From: Bradyrhizobium sp. WSM1417
GTDB lineage: Bacteria > Pseudomonadota > Alphaproteobacteria > Rhizobiales > Xanthobacteraceae
Assembly: GCF_000515415.1 (NCBI RefSeq)
Contig: NZ_KI911783.1
Span: forward strand, 1,602,392 to 1,666,391
Direction of reading: 5' to 3'
DNA: 64,000 nucleotides
Position 1 is the first letter of the stretch, and each line of letters begins with the position of its first letter. The position numbers and the translations under genes are program-made. Of this stretch, positions 8,282 to 16,554 are shown one piece after another. The notes beneath the pieces are model-generated. The model saw only the letters and a program-made list of their open reading frames with translations. It did not search any database and had not been told where the DNA came from.

Positions 8282-8635
8282 TTACCGCGACACGTGCGCC
8301 GACACTGCCAGCCATGTCCCGTTCGTCTTCGCCCAGCAATCGGTATAGCGCCCGGTGGCCTGCTGGCCGTCCGCATTGGTGTAGCTCGTCGTTGCGTGGA
8401 TGATGGCGAAATCGCCCATGATGCGGATGATGACCTCGTGCTCCCTCAGATTCCGCATCGCTATCGGACGCGCCGTCTGCTTCAGGAAGGCCTCGCGATC
8501 GACCAGCGTCTTGTCGGGATTCGAGCAGTAGAACTCCGGCGCTAAAATCTCGTCGAAGCGCTTGACGTCGCAATTCTGCACCGAGGCGACATAGTCGCGG
8601 TTGAGCGCGGTGAGCTGTTCGAGGTCGTTGCTCAT
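8282..8635 (-). CDS. NTF2-like / SnoaL-like domain protein (DUF4440 type)
   Basis: A 117-residue protein starting MSNDLEQLT at 8635, with GAGAG eight bases upstream; an ATG at 8653 lacks a ribosome site and overlaps the amidase. The sequence shows the cone-shaped NTF2 fold: helix LTALNRDYVASVQNCDVKRFDEIL, then FYCSNPDKTLVDREAFL, and strands IIRIMGDFAIIHATTSY and GRYTDCWAKTNGTWLAVSAH. These folds serve as small isomerases, dehydratases or binding proteins; no catalytic pair is obvious here. It lies ten bases after the amidase gene and so is its operon partner. Confidence 0.82.
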   Translation of the reverse strand: MSNDLEQLTALNRDYVASVQNCDVKRFDEILAPEFYCSNPDKTLVDREAFLKQTARPIAMRNLREHEVIIRIMGDFAIIHATTSYTNADGQQATGRYTDCWAKTNGTWLAVSAHVSR

Positions 8636-8645
8636 GAGATTTCTC

Positions 8646-10118
8646 TCAGTCATTGAACAAGGGCGGCGCCACGAACCCGCCGAACTCGCGTTCGATCAGC
8701 TCGGCGAGCTTCAGCGGCGTGCGGTCCTCGAGAAAGGGCCCGATGATTTGCACGCCGACCGGCAGTCCGTCCTTCGATAGACCGAGCGGAACAGCCGTTG
8801 CCGGCAGGCCGGGAAGCGTCGCAAGACCGGGCCAGGCGAGCTGATCGGAATACGGATAGTCCTTGCCGTCGATGTTAATGAGTCGCAGGTTCTGCTGCGG
8901 CGAATGGTCATGCGGAAAGGCCGGCGTCGGCAGGATCGGGCAGATCACCGCGTCGAAGCTCTTGAACAGCGAGCGCCATTGCGCGCGCAGGCCGGCGCGG
9001 GCGCCAGCGTCGAGTACCCAGGCTCGGTGGCTTGCGGTGATGCCGCGCAGCCGCTCCGCACTGAGGCTGCGATCCTCGGGCGCAAGCTGGCTCGCCCGGG
9101 TCTGTGAATCCGCAAACTCCTCCGGCGGGAAGAATGCGCCGAGAAAGCTCAGCAGCATGCGCATGTAGAGCCGCGACGTCTCCGCGAAGTCCACGAACTG
9201 GACGCTCTCGCGGGCGATCGTCACGCCGACCTTCGACAGGTCGGTGGCGAGCCTATCGATCGCGCCACGGACGTCCCGGTCGGTTGGCAGCAGCGGGTGG
9301 CTGTCGATCATCAGGACACGAAAGTCCCGCAACGATTGATGTCGTGCAACGGGCAAGTCGAGATTGTAGGCGACACCGGCATCCAGCGGATCCGGTCCGG
9401 CCATGACGTCGAGCAGCAAGGACAGGTCTGCTGCCGTTCGTGCCATCGGACCGATGACGGCGAGGTCGCCCTCGCGCGGAATTGCTGGAAACGGCGGCGG
9501 GGTCTCGCCGCGCGCCGGGCAGAGATTGATGGTCGGCTTGTGGGCGAAGATGCCGCAATGAAAGGCCGGCACACGCAGCGAGCCTCCGATGTCGGAGCCG
9601 GTCGCGAGCGCGCAATAGCCCGCGGCGAGGGCTGCCGACGATCCTCCGGAGGATCCACCCGGTGTGCGGCCGAGATCATAGGGGTTGTTCGTGGTGCCAT
9701 AGATGTCGTTGTAGCTCTGCCAGTCGCCCAGTCCCACCGGCACATTGGTCTTGCCGAGGATGACCCCGCCGGCCTGCCTGATACGCGCGACCGCCAGGGC
9801 GTCTTCGGCGGGCTTGAAATCCTTCTGCGGCACGAATCCCCAGGTCGTGGGCAGGCCGGCGATGTTGAAGGATTCCTTGATCGTCATCGGCAGGCCGAGC
9901 AGCGGCTTGCGCTCGCCGCGGGCCAATGCGGCGTCCGCCTCACGTGCGGCGTCCAGCGCACGGTCGAAATCCCGGACGCAGATCGCGTTGATCTTTTCGT
10001 CGTGTCGCTCGATGCGGGCGATCGCATCCTGCGTGAGCTCGACCGCGGAAACCTTCTTGGCCGTCAGTGCCGCCGATAGCTCGACCGCGCTCTTGAAACT
10101 CCATTCGGATTTTGCCAC
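8646..10118 (-). CDS. Amidase (amidase signature family)
   Basis: A 490-residue protein from a GTG at 10118, chosen because AGGAG lies nine bases upstream; the open frame continues to 10277 without support. The Ser-cisSer-Lys triad is visible: Lys in GLPMTIKESFNIAG, the Gly/Ser-rich loop GRTPGGSSGGSSAALAAG, and the nucleophile Ser in GSDIGGSLRVPA. The C-terminal GLPVGVQIIGPFLEDRTPLKLAE is also typical. The enzyme hydrolyses carboxamides to acids and ammonia. Family members range from GatA to aryl- and nicotinamidases; the extra FFPPEEFAD insertion favours a catabolic amidase. It is transcribed with the NTF2-like gene. Confidence 0.92.
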   Translation of the reverse strand: MAKSEWSFKSAVELSAALTAKKVSAVELTQDAIARIERHDEKINAICVRDFDRALDAAREADAALARGERKPLLGLPMTIKESFNIAGLPTTWGFVPQKDFKPAEDALAVARIRQAGGVILGKTNVPVGLGDWQSYNDIYGTTNNPYDLGRTPGGSSGGSSAALAAGYCALATGSDIGGSLRVPAFHCGIFAHKPTINLCPARGETPPPFPAIPREGDLAVIGPMARTAADLSLLLDVMAGPDPLDAGVAYNLDLPVARHQSLRDFRVLMIDSHPLLPTDRDVRGAIDRLATDLSKVGVTIARESVQFVDFAETSRLYMRMLLSFLGAFFPPEEFADSQTRASQLAPEDRSLSAERLRGITASHRAWVLDAGARAGLRAQWRSLFKSFDAVICPILPTPAFPHDHSPQQNLRLINIDGKDYPYSDQLAWPGLATLPGLPATAVPLGLSKDGLPVGVQIIGPFLEDRTPLKLAELIEREFGGFVAPPLFND

Positions 10119-10240
10119 GGCGCATCTCCTGTTCAAGTCGTCAAACAATGATGCGCAGTTTGGCCCAGCATCGCAACCGCCGTTTGACCGCGATTGACAT
10201 GTGAGCAAGACGGAACGCGGTGAGCCGCAACCACTCGCAG

Positions 10241-10339
10241 TCATCGCCCGGCTTGACCGGGCGATCCAGTATTCCACCGGCGCCGATCGGACACGGAGGT
10301 CGCGGCATACTGGATGCCCCGGTCAAGCCGGGGCATGAC
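10241..10339. repeat. Dispersed palindromic repeat, family B, copy 1
   Basis: A compound inverted repeat. The outer arms are GTCATCGCCCGGC/ACCGGGCGATCCAGTAT on the left and ATACTGGATGCCCCGGTCAAG/CCGGGGCATGAC on the right. It sits between the amidase and mbfA genes. Related shorter forms with CCCGGGACAAGCCCGGGCATGACG are at 12589 and 48045. Confidence 0.8.
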
Positions 10340-10345
10340 AACGTC

Positions 10346-11317
10346 CTACGCCGCTCCGATCAGTATCCCCACCGCCAGCACGATCGCGCCGCCGAGCACG
10401 ATCTGGAACACGGCCTGGAGGAACGGCGTGTCCATGTAGCGCGCGCGGATGAAGGCAATCGCCCACAATTCGAAGAACACGACGATTCCGGCAATTCCGG
10501 TCGCGATCCAGAATGCGTTGGCCCAGGTATCGGGCACGAGATAGGGCAGGGTGTGCCCAAGCCCGCCGAGCGTCGTCATCAAGCCGCAGGTGAGACCTCG
10601 CAGCCAGGGCGAACCACGCCCGGTCAGGGAGCCGTCGTCCGACAGCGCCTCCGCAAAACCCATGCTGATGCCGGCACCGATCGAGGCGGCGAGGCCGACC
10701 AGAAACGTTTGCCAGTTCTGATGCGTGGCGAAGGCAGCCGCAAACAGCGGCGCCAGCGTCGAGACGGAGCCGTCCATCAGGCCGGCGAGACCTGGTTGCA
10801 CATATTGCAACACGAACATGCGCCGGTTGGTGCGGTCTTCCTCGGCGCGCACGTCTGAGCTCAGGATCTGGTCCGTCAGCTTCGCCGCCACCTCTTCGTG
10901 GCCTTTCTCGGCCTCGGCCAGATCGCCGAGCAGGCGGCGCACGCCGACATCCTGCGCCTGTTCGGCGGCCTTCACGTAAAAGCGCTCGGCCTGCAATTCC
11001 ATGGTCTCGACTTCCCTGCGGACGGTGTCGAGCGGCAGGTTTTTGGTGAGCCAGACCGGACGACGGCGCAGGAAGCCTTTGACGTCCTCGCGGCGGATCG
11101 GGGGCAAATGCGGACCGAAGCGCTGCTCGTACATTTCCAGCAGCATGTGACGATGGCCGCGCTCTTCCTCGGCCATCTGCTCGAAGATTTTGGCCGAGTC
11201 CGGATAGCGCTCCTTCAAGTCCTCGGCGAAGCTCATATAGATGCGGCTGTCCTCCTCCTCGGAGGAGATCGCGACAGCAAGCACCTCGCGCTCGGTGAGA
11301 TCGGCAAAATTCTTCAC
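10346..11317 (-). CDS. mbfA: Membrane-bound ferritin / iron exporter MbfA
   Basis: A 323-residue protein from a GTG at 11317. The N-terminal half is a ferritin-like four-helix domain with Glu and ExxH di-iron residues ([47 protein letters not shown]). The C-terminal half has membrane segments of the VIT1/CCC1 family ([36 protein letters not shown]). This fusion is the MbfA protein, which in Bradyrhizobium japonicum exports iron and protects against iron stress. Its gene there is repressed by Irr under iron limitation, and an Irr-type box lies just upstream here. It is a single gene between the amidase and a hydrolase. Confidence 0.95.
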   Translation of the reverse strand: MKNFADLTEREVLAVAISSEEEDSRIYMSFAEDLKERYPDSAKIFEQMAEEERGHRHMLLEMYEQRFGPHLPPIRREDVKGFLRRRPVWLTKNLPLDTVRREVETMELQAERFYVKAAEQAQDVGVRRLLGDLAEAEKGHEEVAAKLTDQILSSDVRAEEDRTNRRMFVLQYVQPGLAGLMDGSVSTLAPLFAAAFATHQNWQTFLVGLAASIGAGISMGFAEALSDDGSLTGRGSPWLRGLTCGLMTTLGGLGHTLPYLVPDTWANAFWIATGIAGIVVFFELWAIAFIRARYMDTPFLQAVFQIVLGGAIVLAVGILIGAA

Positions 11318-11335
11318 GGCGGCCCTGTCTGATTA

Positions 11336-11354
11336 GTTTAGAATAGTTCTAAAC
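11336..11354. promoter_or_regulatory. Irr box (ICE motif) upstream of mbfA
   Basis: GTTTAGAATAGTTCTAAAC is a perfect inverted repeat with 8-bp arms around TAG, matching the published iron-control-element pattern TTTAGAANNNTTCTAAA. It starts 19 bases upstream of the mbfA GTG. Irr binding here would repress mbfA when iron is scarce. Confidence 0.88.
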
Positions 11355-11379
11355 TATATAGGGCGCCGAAGTTCCCGGG

Positions 11380-12531
11380 TCAAATCACGCCGCGGCTCTT
11401 CGCCAGGAAATCGAGCAGCAGGCGGCTCACCTCGGCCGGTTGCTCCTGCTGCACCCAGTGACCGGCGCCGTGGACAAGGTGGCAGCCGAGCAGCTGCGTG
11501 CAGGTCCGCGCTTGCATAGCCTCGAACACGCCGGGGCGCTGATAGGTGCCCCAATCCTGCTTGCCCGAGATGAAGCAGGAGGGGACGTCGATGGTGCGGC
11601 CGGCCAGCAATTCGAGCTGGCTGTTGAATGCACCCGACGTGCCGCAGCGATACCATTGCAGGCCGCCCTGGAATCCGGTTCGGCCATATTCGGCGCTGTA
11701 ATAGGCGATCTCGCGGTCGGGCAGCCATTGATTGGCGGCGATCGCGGCCGGCGAGGGCATCTCCTTTGCGACCGTCTCGGCCATGGTCTCGTTCAGGTCC
11801 ATCACATAATAGGTCGGCAGCTTTGCAAGCTCATTCGCCGACCAGGACTTCAGCGGATATGGCTTGTTGTCGGTCCAGTCAGCGCTCTTGTGATGATAGT
11901 AGGCGCGCAGGAAATCATGCACGCCTTGCGGCGCGCGGTGCATATCGGCATTGGCCCGGCGTGTCGCATAGTACCATTGATAATGCTTGCGTGGGCGCGG
12001 CAAGGCGGCGAGCTCGCGATGCACGGGGTCTTCGGCCGGTGGCTTTGCCGGCGCGTCGACCGTGTTGAACGGCAGCGGCGGCGCTCCGCCGAACGGCGCG
12101 CTCATCATCGCCACCGAACGAAACACGTCGGGCCGCATCAGCGCGCACCAGGCCGCCACCGGACTGCCGAAATCGTGTCCGACCACATCGACCTGCCTAT
12201 AACCGAACGCCGACACCAGCCCGAGCGCATCCCGCACCAGGTTGAAGAGCGAAAAGGGCGCGAGGTCGCCGTCGTACTCCGCGCTCCATCCCGTCGTCCG
12301 GCCATAGCCGCGCTGGTCCGGCGCGATCACGTGATAGCCGGCCGAGCTCAGCGCCGGCATCACCTTGCGCCAGGAGAAAGCGAGCTCGGGAAAGCCGTGC
12401 AGCAGCAGGATGCACGGCCGCCCCTTGGTCTCGAAGCCGGCCTCCAGCACATGCATGCGCAGGCCGTTGATATCGTCGACATAGCGTGAGCGGATGCCGG
12501 CGGGGAGCGGGATGTCGGGGAGCGTTGTCAT
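11380..12531 (-). CDS. Alpha/beta hydrolase, epoxide-hydrolase-like
   Basis: A 383-residue protein from the ATG at 12531, preceded by GAGGAAACACCT; a much longer open frame upstream is not supported. Epoxide-hydrolase features are visible: oxyanion motif LLHGFPELAFSWR, nucleophile elbow VVGHDFGSP (Asp nucleophile) near residue 120, cap-region Tyr residues in YYATRRAN and IAYYSAEYGRTGF, and the C-terminal His in HLVHGAGHWVQQEQP. The fold hydrolyses epoxides or haloalkanes, with Asp-His chemistry. A substrate cannot be assigned. It is last in a minus-strand stretch of hydrolases starting near 19787. Confidence 0.9.
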   Translation of the reverse strand: MTTLPDIPLPAGIRSRYVDDINGLRMHVLEAGFETKGRPCILLLHGFPELAFSWRKVMPALSSAGYHVIAPDQRGYGRTTGWSAEYDGDLAPFSLFNLVRDALGLVSAFGYRQVDVVGHDFGSPVAAWCALMRPDVFRSVAMMSAPFGGAPPLPFNTVDAPAKPPAEDPVHRELAALPRPRKHYQWYYATRRANADMHRAPQGVHDFLRAYYHHKSADWTDNKPYPLKSWSANELAKLPTYYVMDLNETMAETVAKEMPSPAAIAANQWLPDREIAYYSAEYGRTGFQGGLQWYRCGTSGAFNSQLELLAGRTIDVPSCFISGKQDWGTYQRPGVFEAMQARTCTQLLGCHLVHGAGHWVQQEQPAEVSRLLLDFLAKSRGVI

Positions 12532-12588
12532 AGGTGTTTCCTCGTCATGGTCGGCGAAAGCGCGAAGCCCGTCTCTCCAAATCCCGGC

Positions 12589-12654
12589 CATCCACATTCT
12601 TCGTTGCGGCTGATTGTAAGAACGTGGATGCCCGGGACAAGCCCGGGCATGACG
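12589..12654. repeat. Dispersed palindromic repeat, family B, copy 2
   Basis: ATCCACATTCTT on the left pairs with AAGAACGTGGAT, followed by the hairpin GCCCGGGacaaGCCCGGGC and ATGACG. The second half is the family B core. It lies in the gap between the epoxide-hydrolase-like and MBL genes. Confidence 0.75.
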
Positions 12655-12682
12655 AAAACCGAGAGTGTTGATTGGCGATGCA

Positions 12683-13552
12683 CTACACCGCCGCGCAAAC
12701 GAAGCCGCTGCCCTTGCGCCGGATCTTCCCCACCGACGGCGAGGGGAAATGCGCGGTGCAGCACAGCGTGTCGGTGTCGCAATAGCGTTCCAGGAAGCTG
12801 CGGCGCGTCGTTGCTGCCCTGGCCTGATCGAGGTCGAACTTGACCGACAGCTCCGGATAGAGCGTCTGGATCGGCGAATGCATGAGATCGCCGGAGAACA
12901 CGGCGTCGTCCTTGCCGTGGCCCATCGTGATGGCGATATGGCCCGGCGTGTGGCCCGGCGTCGGCAGGATGCGGACGTGATCGCCGATCTGGTGATCGTT
13001 GCCGACGAGCTCGTGGCGTTTGGCCTCGACCACCGGCAGCACGCTGTCGGCGAAGGGCGGCACCTCCGCCTTCGCGTTCTGCTCGGTCCAGTGATCGAAC
13101 TCCTGCTTGGCGAAGACGTAGCGCGCCTTCGGGAAAGTCGGCACCCAGCGGCCGTTCTCCAGCCGCGTGTTCCAGCCGACGTGATCGACATGCAGATGCG
13201 TGCACATCACGAATTCGATGTCGCCGACCGAAAAACCTGCGGCGGCGAGACCGCGCAGATAGGTGTCGTCAGTCTTCATGTTCCATTTCGGCCGCTGCGG
13301 CCGGGGCTTGTCGTTGCCGATGCAGCTGTCGACCAGAATGGTGTGGTGCGGCGTCTTGATCACATAGGACTGGAAGCACAGCATCAACGTGTCGCTGTCA
13401 TCCAGGGCTTTCGCCTCCCTCATCCAGGCGCGGTTCTCGGCCAGCAGCTCCGGCGTCAGCCCCGGCAACATCTCCAGTGCCGGCACGAACGAGGTTTCCT
13501 GCTCGATGATCCGATGGATGGTGAGATCGCCGACCGCGTATTTCAGGCTCAT
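12683..13552 (-). CDS. MBL fold metallo-hydrolase (paralogue of 16555)
   Basis: A 289-residue protein from the ATG at 13552, with AAGGA seven bases upstream. Zinc ligands: T-H-L-H-V-D-H (HxHxDH, around residue 110), PTPGHTPGHIA, FSGDLMHSPIQ and TAHFPSP near the C-terminus. It carries two metal ions in family members that hydrolyse lactones, esters, thioesters or phosphoesters. The run VGWNTRLENGRWVPTFPKARYVFAKQEFDHW is closely matched in the paralogue at 16555. It sits downstream of a serine hydrolase gene in a cluster of hydrolases, so a shared degradation pathway is possible. The substrate is not recognisable. Confidence 0.9.
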   Translation of the reverse strand: MSLKYAVGDLTIHRIIEQETSFVPALEMLPGLTPELLAENRAWMREAKALDDSDTLMLCFQSYVIKTPHHTILVDSCIGNDKPRPQRPKWNMKTDDTYLRGLAAAGFSVGDIEFVMCTHLHVDHVGWNTRLENGRWVPTFPKARYVFAKQEFDHWTEQNAKAEVPPFADSVLPVVEAKRHELVGNDHQIGDHVRILPTPGHTPGHIAITMGHGKDDAVFSGDLMHSPIQTLYPELSVKFDLDQARAATTRRSFLERYCDTDTLCCTAHFPSPSVGKIRRKGSGFVCAAV

Positions 13553-13568
13553 GCTCGCTTCCTTGCAC

Positions 13569-14763
13569 TCATCGTGCGTCACGCACGGACGGAATGACGA
13601 TGTTGGAGAGGACGTCGATCGCGGCCAGCCCTTCCTTCGGCTGGCCGTATTGGGCAGCGGTGGTCATCATGACGAGATCAAGCTCGGGCACGATGAAAAT
13701 GCGTTGTCCGCCCCAGCCGAAGGCGCCAACCCATTTGATTTCCCTTCCGCCGGCCAGCGAGCGGCCCATCCACCATTGATAGCCGTAGAACAGCGTGCTG
13801 CCGAAAAAGCCGATCGCCTGGAATTCGTGGCGTGGTCGATTGTGCAATCCAATCGGCCGAGACGATTTGTTGGCCGTTCCACTGGCCGCGATCGAGCACG
13901 AGCTGGCCGAGCTTGGCAGCATCTCGCGGACGCAAGCGCAGGCCGGCGGCCGCAGCGATCTTGCCGTTCTTCGGGTAGGCCTTCCACTTGGAATCGGTGA
14001 TTCCGAGCGGCTGGAACAGCACCTCGCGCGCAAACGCCTCTAGTGGCTTGCCCGAGACGCGTTCAAGGATGTTGCCGAGCAGTTCAGTCCCGCCGCCATT
14101 ATAGGTCCAGAGCACATCCGGCGGCGCCGCGACCGGCCTTGCGAGCACATAGCCGATCGGATCGACCTCAAAGCCGAGATGCGGCTCGTCGTTGTTCGGA
14201 TCGGTCCAGGCCCGCGCCTCGTCCCATTTCATTCCCGAGGACATCGTCAGGAGATGGCGGAGCGTGATGACCTCCCAGCCTGCCTGCTTCACCGCCTGAT
14301 GGTCGGGGAAGAATTTGAGCACAGGTTCATCGACGCCTTCGATCAGCTTGCGATCGATGGCGATGCCGACGAGCAGCGAAACGACGCTCTTCGATGCCGA
14401 GCGCATGTCGTGCTTCGTCGTCGCGGTGAATTCGCCCTGGCCTTCCGGCTGTCCCCAGGGTTGGTCGTAGCCGGCGAAATATTGCTCGAAGACGAGCTGG
14501 CCGTGGCGCGCGACGACAACCGAATGGACCGAAGTCGCGCGTTGCCCGAGTCGCGCAGCGATGCCGCAGAGTTGCGCGCCGTCCATGCCGACGCTGTCGG
14601 GCGACGCAGTCGTCCAGCCGTCGTCGGTTGACGATGGCGGTTCGCAGGCGAGGTTTCGCTGTCCAGGCACCATGCCGTCGGCTTGCGCGGAAGTGGTTGA
14701 GATGGTCAACGCAAGCACGAGGCTCGCGCCGAGAATATTGAGGCGGGGGAAGCGATCGCGCAT
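13569..14763 (-). pseudogene. Serine hydrolase (beta-lactamase/class C fold), frameshifted
   Basis: Two overlapping frames together make one protein of about 398 residues. The first has a signal peptide (LGASLVLALTISTTSAQA), the active-site S-x-x-K in MRSASKSVVSLLVG, and the Tyr motif LWTYNGGGTELLG. It runs through SADWIAQSTTPR. The second frame continues with FQAIGFFGSTLFYGYQWWMGRSL, GAFGWGGQRIFIVPELDLVMMTTAAQYG and ends at 13569. The switch is at about 13822-13826 (GAATTC), where removal of one A/T would restore the frame TTPR-FQAIG. In the first frame a stop would come at 13678. It is either a real pseudogene or a sequencing error. Start at 14763 rather than 14766 because GGAGAAGG abuts the first ATG. 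Confidence 0.85.
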
Positions 14764-14788
14764 CATCCTTCTCCCCGCCGTCGCGATA

Positions 14789-15400
14789 CTACGCCGCGGG
14801 CGGCACCGAGATCTTCACGGAGGGCCGCTCCAGCATCTTCTGGTGGAAAGCGTCGAGCTTCGGATAAGCCTTGCGCCAGCCGCAATCGGCGAAGCGGAAG
14901 TCGGCATAGCCGAGCACGCAGACGAGGCCGATCTGCGAGATGTCGAAGGGGCCGTTCAGCACTTCGGGCATATTCTCGAAGCGCGCCATGCCGGTCCAGG
15001 CCCGATTCCAATGGTCGTCCGACCACGCCTGCCATTGCAGGCCCTGCGGTCGCACCATCTTCTCGTAGCGGCACAGCAGCATGGAATCGAGCATGCCGTT
15101 GATCAGGGAATGATTGGTCTTGGCCTTCCAGCGCCGCGGACCGTAATCGGGGATCAGGCTGCCGCCGGCCATCTCGTTGAGATATTCGACGATGACGTAC
15201 GAGTCCAAAATAACATCGCCGTCATTGGTGATCAGCACCGGCAGCTTCTTCAGCGGCGTGATGCGCGAATAGTCCTCGTTGGCCTGCCCCGGTGCCACCG
15301 CTGCCGGCGTGAACTCGATCTTGTCGATCAGCCCAAGCTCGATCGCGGCGATGCGCACCTTGCGTGCAAAGGGCGAGGCGGGGGAGAAGGTGAGCTTCAT
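14789..15400 (-). CDS. Glutathione S-transferase family protein
   Basis: A 203-residue cytosolic GST. The thioredoxin-like N-terminal domain has MKLTFSPASPFARKVRIAAIELGL, the conserved cis-Pro in KKLPVLIT (near residue 53) and the glutathione-binding DSYVIVEYLNE. The C-terminal domain is all-helical. A likely catalytic Ser is in SPASPFARK. GSTs conjugate or isomerise glutathione adducts; neighbouring FAH-family and MBL genes suggest a catabolic setting, as in maleylpyruvate or dehalogenation pathways. No stronger assignment is possible. It is 22 bases upstream of the frameshifted serine hydrolase and likely in the same transcript. Confidence 0.9.
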   Translation of the reverse strand: MKLTFSPASPFARKVRIAAIELGLIDKIEFTPAAVAPGQANEDYSRITPLKKLPVLITNDGDVILDSYVIVEYLNEMAGGSLIPDYGPRRWKAKTNHSLINGMLDSMLLCRYEKMVRPQGLQWQAWSDDHWNRAWTGMARFENMPEVLNGPFDISQIGLVCVLGYADFRFADCGWRKAYPKLDAFHQKMLERPSVKISVPPAA

Positions 15401-15430
15401 GGGAAATAACCTTTATCCAGACACACAGTC

Positions 15431-15574
15431 CTCATCCTGAGGAGCGCGCCGCTTGGCGCGCGTCTCGAAGGATGGCAACGGGAGGCGCTCTCTCGTCACC
15501 CGGCGCGAACGTCGGGCGACCGTGGTCTTGGCACATCCTTCGAGACGCGCGCGTTGCGCGCTCCTCAGGATGAG
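15431..15574. repeat. Dispersed palindromic repeat, family C
   Basis: A 144-base inverted repeat. The left arm starts CTCATCCTGAGGAGCGCGC and contains GCGCGTCTCGAAGGATG. The right arm runs CATCCTTCGAGACGCGCGCG to GCTCCTCAGGATGAG. The central 60 bases are unique. It lies between the FAH and GST genes and could fold as a large stem in RNA. Only one copy is in this window. Confidence 0.85.
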
Positions 15575-15583
15575 GTCGGCGGC

Positions 15584-16426
15584 TTACGCCGCGACGATCT
15601 CCTGGCGCTGCTCGCCGAGGCCTTCGATGCCGAGCGTGATGACGTCGCCGACATTGAGGAAGGTCGGCGGCTTCATGCCGAGGCCGACGCCGGGCGGGGT
15701 GCCCGTCGTGATGATGTCGCCGGGCAGCAGCGTCATGAACTGCGAGACATAGGAGATGCACTTGGCCATCGAGAAGATCATGGTCTTGGTCGAGCCGGTC
15801 TGGCGGCGCTGGCCGTTGACGTCGAGCCACATCGGCAGGTTCTGCACGTCCTTGATCTCGTCCTTGGTGGCGAGCCAGGGACCGAGCGGGCCGAACGTGT
15901 CGTGCGACTTGCCCTTGGTCCACTGACCCAGGCGCTCGATCTGGAAGGCGCGCTCGGAGACGTCGTTACAGACGCAGTAACCGGCGACGTGGTTGAGCGC
16001 GTCGGCTTCCGAGACGTATTTTGCACGCGTGCCGATGATCGCGGCGATCTCGACTTCCCAGTCGAGCTTGGTCGAGCCGCGCGGCTTCTCGACGGCGTCG
16101 TTCGGGCCGGACAGCGAGGTGTTGGCCTTCATGAAAATGATCGGCTCGCTCGGGATCTCCGCGCCGGTCTCCTTGGCGTGGTCGCTGTAGTTGAGGCCGA
16201 TCGCGACGAATTTCGACATGCCGGTGACGGGGGCGCCGAACCGCGGCTTGCCGGAGACGGCGGGCAGCGAGGCGGGATCGAGCGCCGCCAGCTTCTTCAG
16301 GCTGTCGGGCGAATAGGCCTCGCCGGTCAGGTCCTTCACATGCGCCGACAGGTCCCGCAACTGGCCGGATTTGTCGATCAGGCCGGGCTTTTCCGCACCC
16401 CTCTCGCCATAACGAACAAGCTTCAT
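15584..16426 (-). CDS. Fumarylacetoacetate hydrolase (FAH) family protein
   Basis: A 280-residue protein. The N-terminal cap (MKLVRYGERGAEKPGLID) precedes the FAH domain with KFVAIGLNYSDHAKETGAEIP, FMKANTSLSGPNDAV and the metal-ligand segment TKLDWEVEIAAIIG (E-x-E plus later Asp in YCVCNDVSERAFQ). The C-terminal LLPGDIITTGTPPGVGLGMKPP is also diagnostic. Such enzymes cleave or isomerise beta-diketo or oxo acids, for example in homoprotocatechuate degradation, or act as acylpyruvases. It is close to those annotated as 2-hydroxyhepta-2,4-diene-1,7-dioate isomerases, but the substrate is uncertain. It is encoded upstream of the GST gene, with the family C repeat between them. Confidence 0.92.
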   Translation of the reverse strand: MKLVRYGERGAEKPGLIDKSGQLRDLSAHVKDLTGEAYSPDSLKKLAALDPASLPAVSGKPRFGAPVTGMSKFVAIGLNYSDHAKETGAEIPSEPIIFMKANTSLSGPNDAVEKPRGSTKLDWEVEIAAIIGTRAKYVSEADALNHVAGYCVCNDVSERAFQIERLGQWTKGKSHDTFGPLGPWLATKDEIKDVQNLPMWLDVNGQRRQTGSTKTMIFSMAKCISYVSQFMTLLPGDIITTGTPPGVGLGMKPPTFLNVGDVITLGIEGLGEQRQEIVAA

Positions 16427-16554
16427 TCTCGTTTCTCCCTGAATGGACCGATCGGTTGAACAGCTTCATGGAACAGGGCGACGGGAAATTCAACCGCTCA
16501 AAGAGAGCGCATTGCAGCCCCCTCGATTCGGGAGGTTCGTCCGGGGCACGAGAC

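Noticed and set aside
8635..8653. Alternative start for the NTF2-like gene at 8653
   Set aside because: Overlaps the amidase 3' end and lacks a ribosome site, whereas 8635 has GAGAG at good spacing.
15426..15580. Possible insertion sequence remnant
   Set aside because: The arms are inverted repeats of 40-45 bases but nothing between them codes for a transposase and the unit is only about 144 bases.
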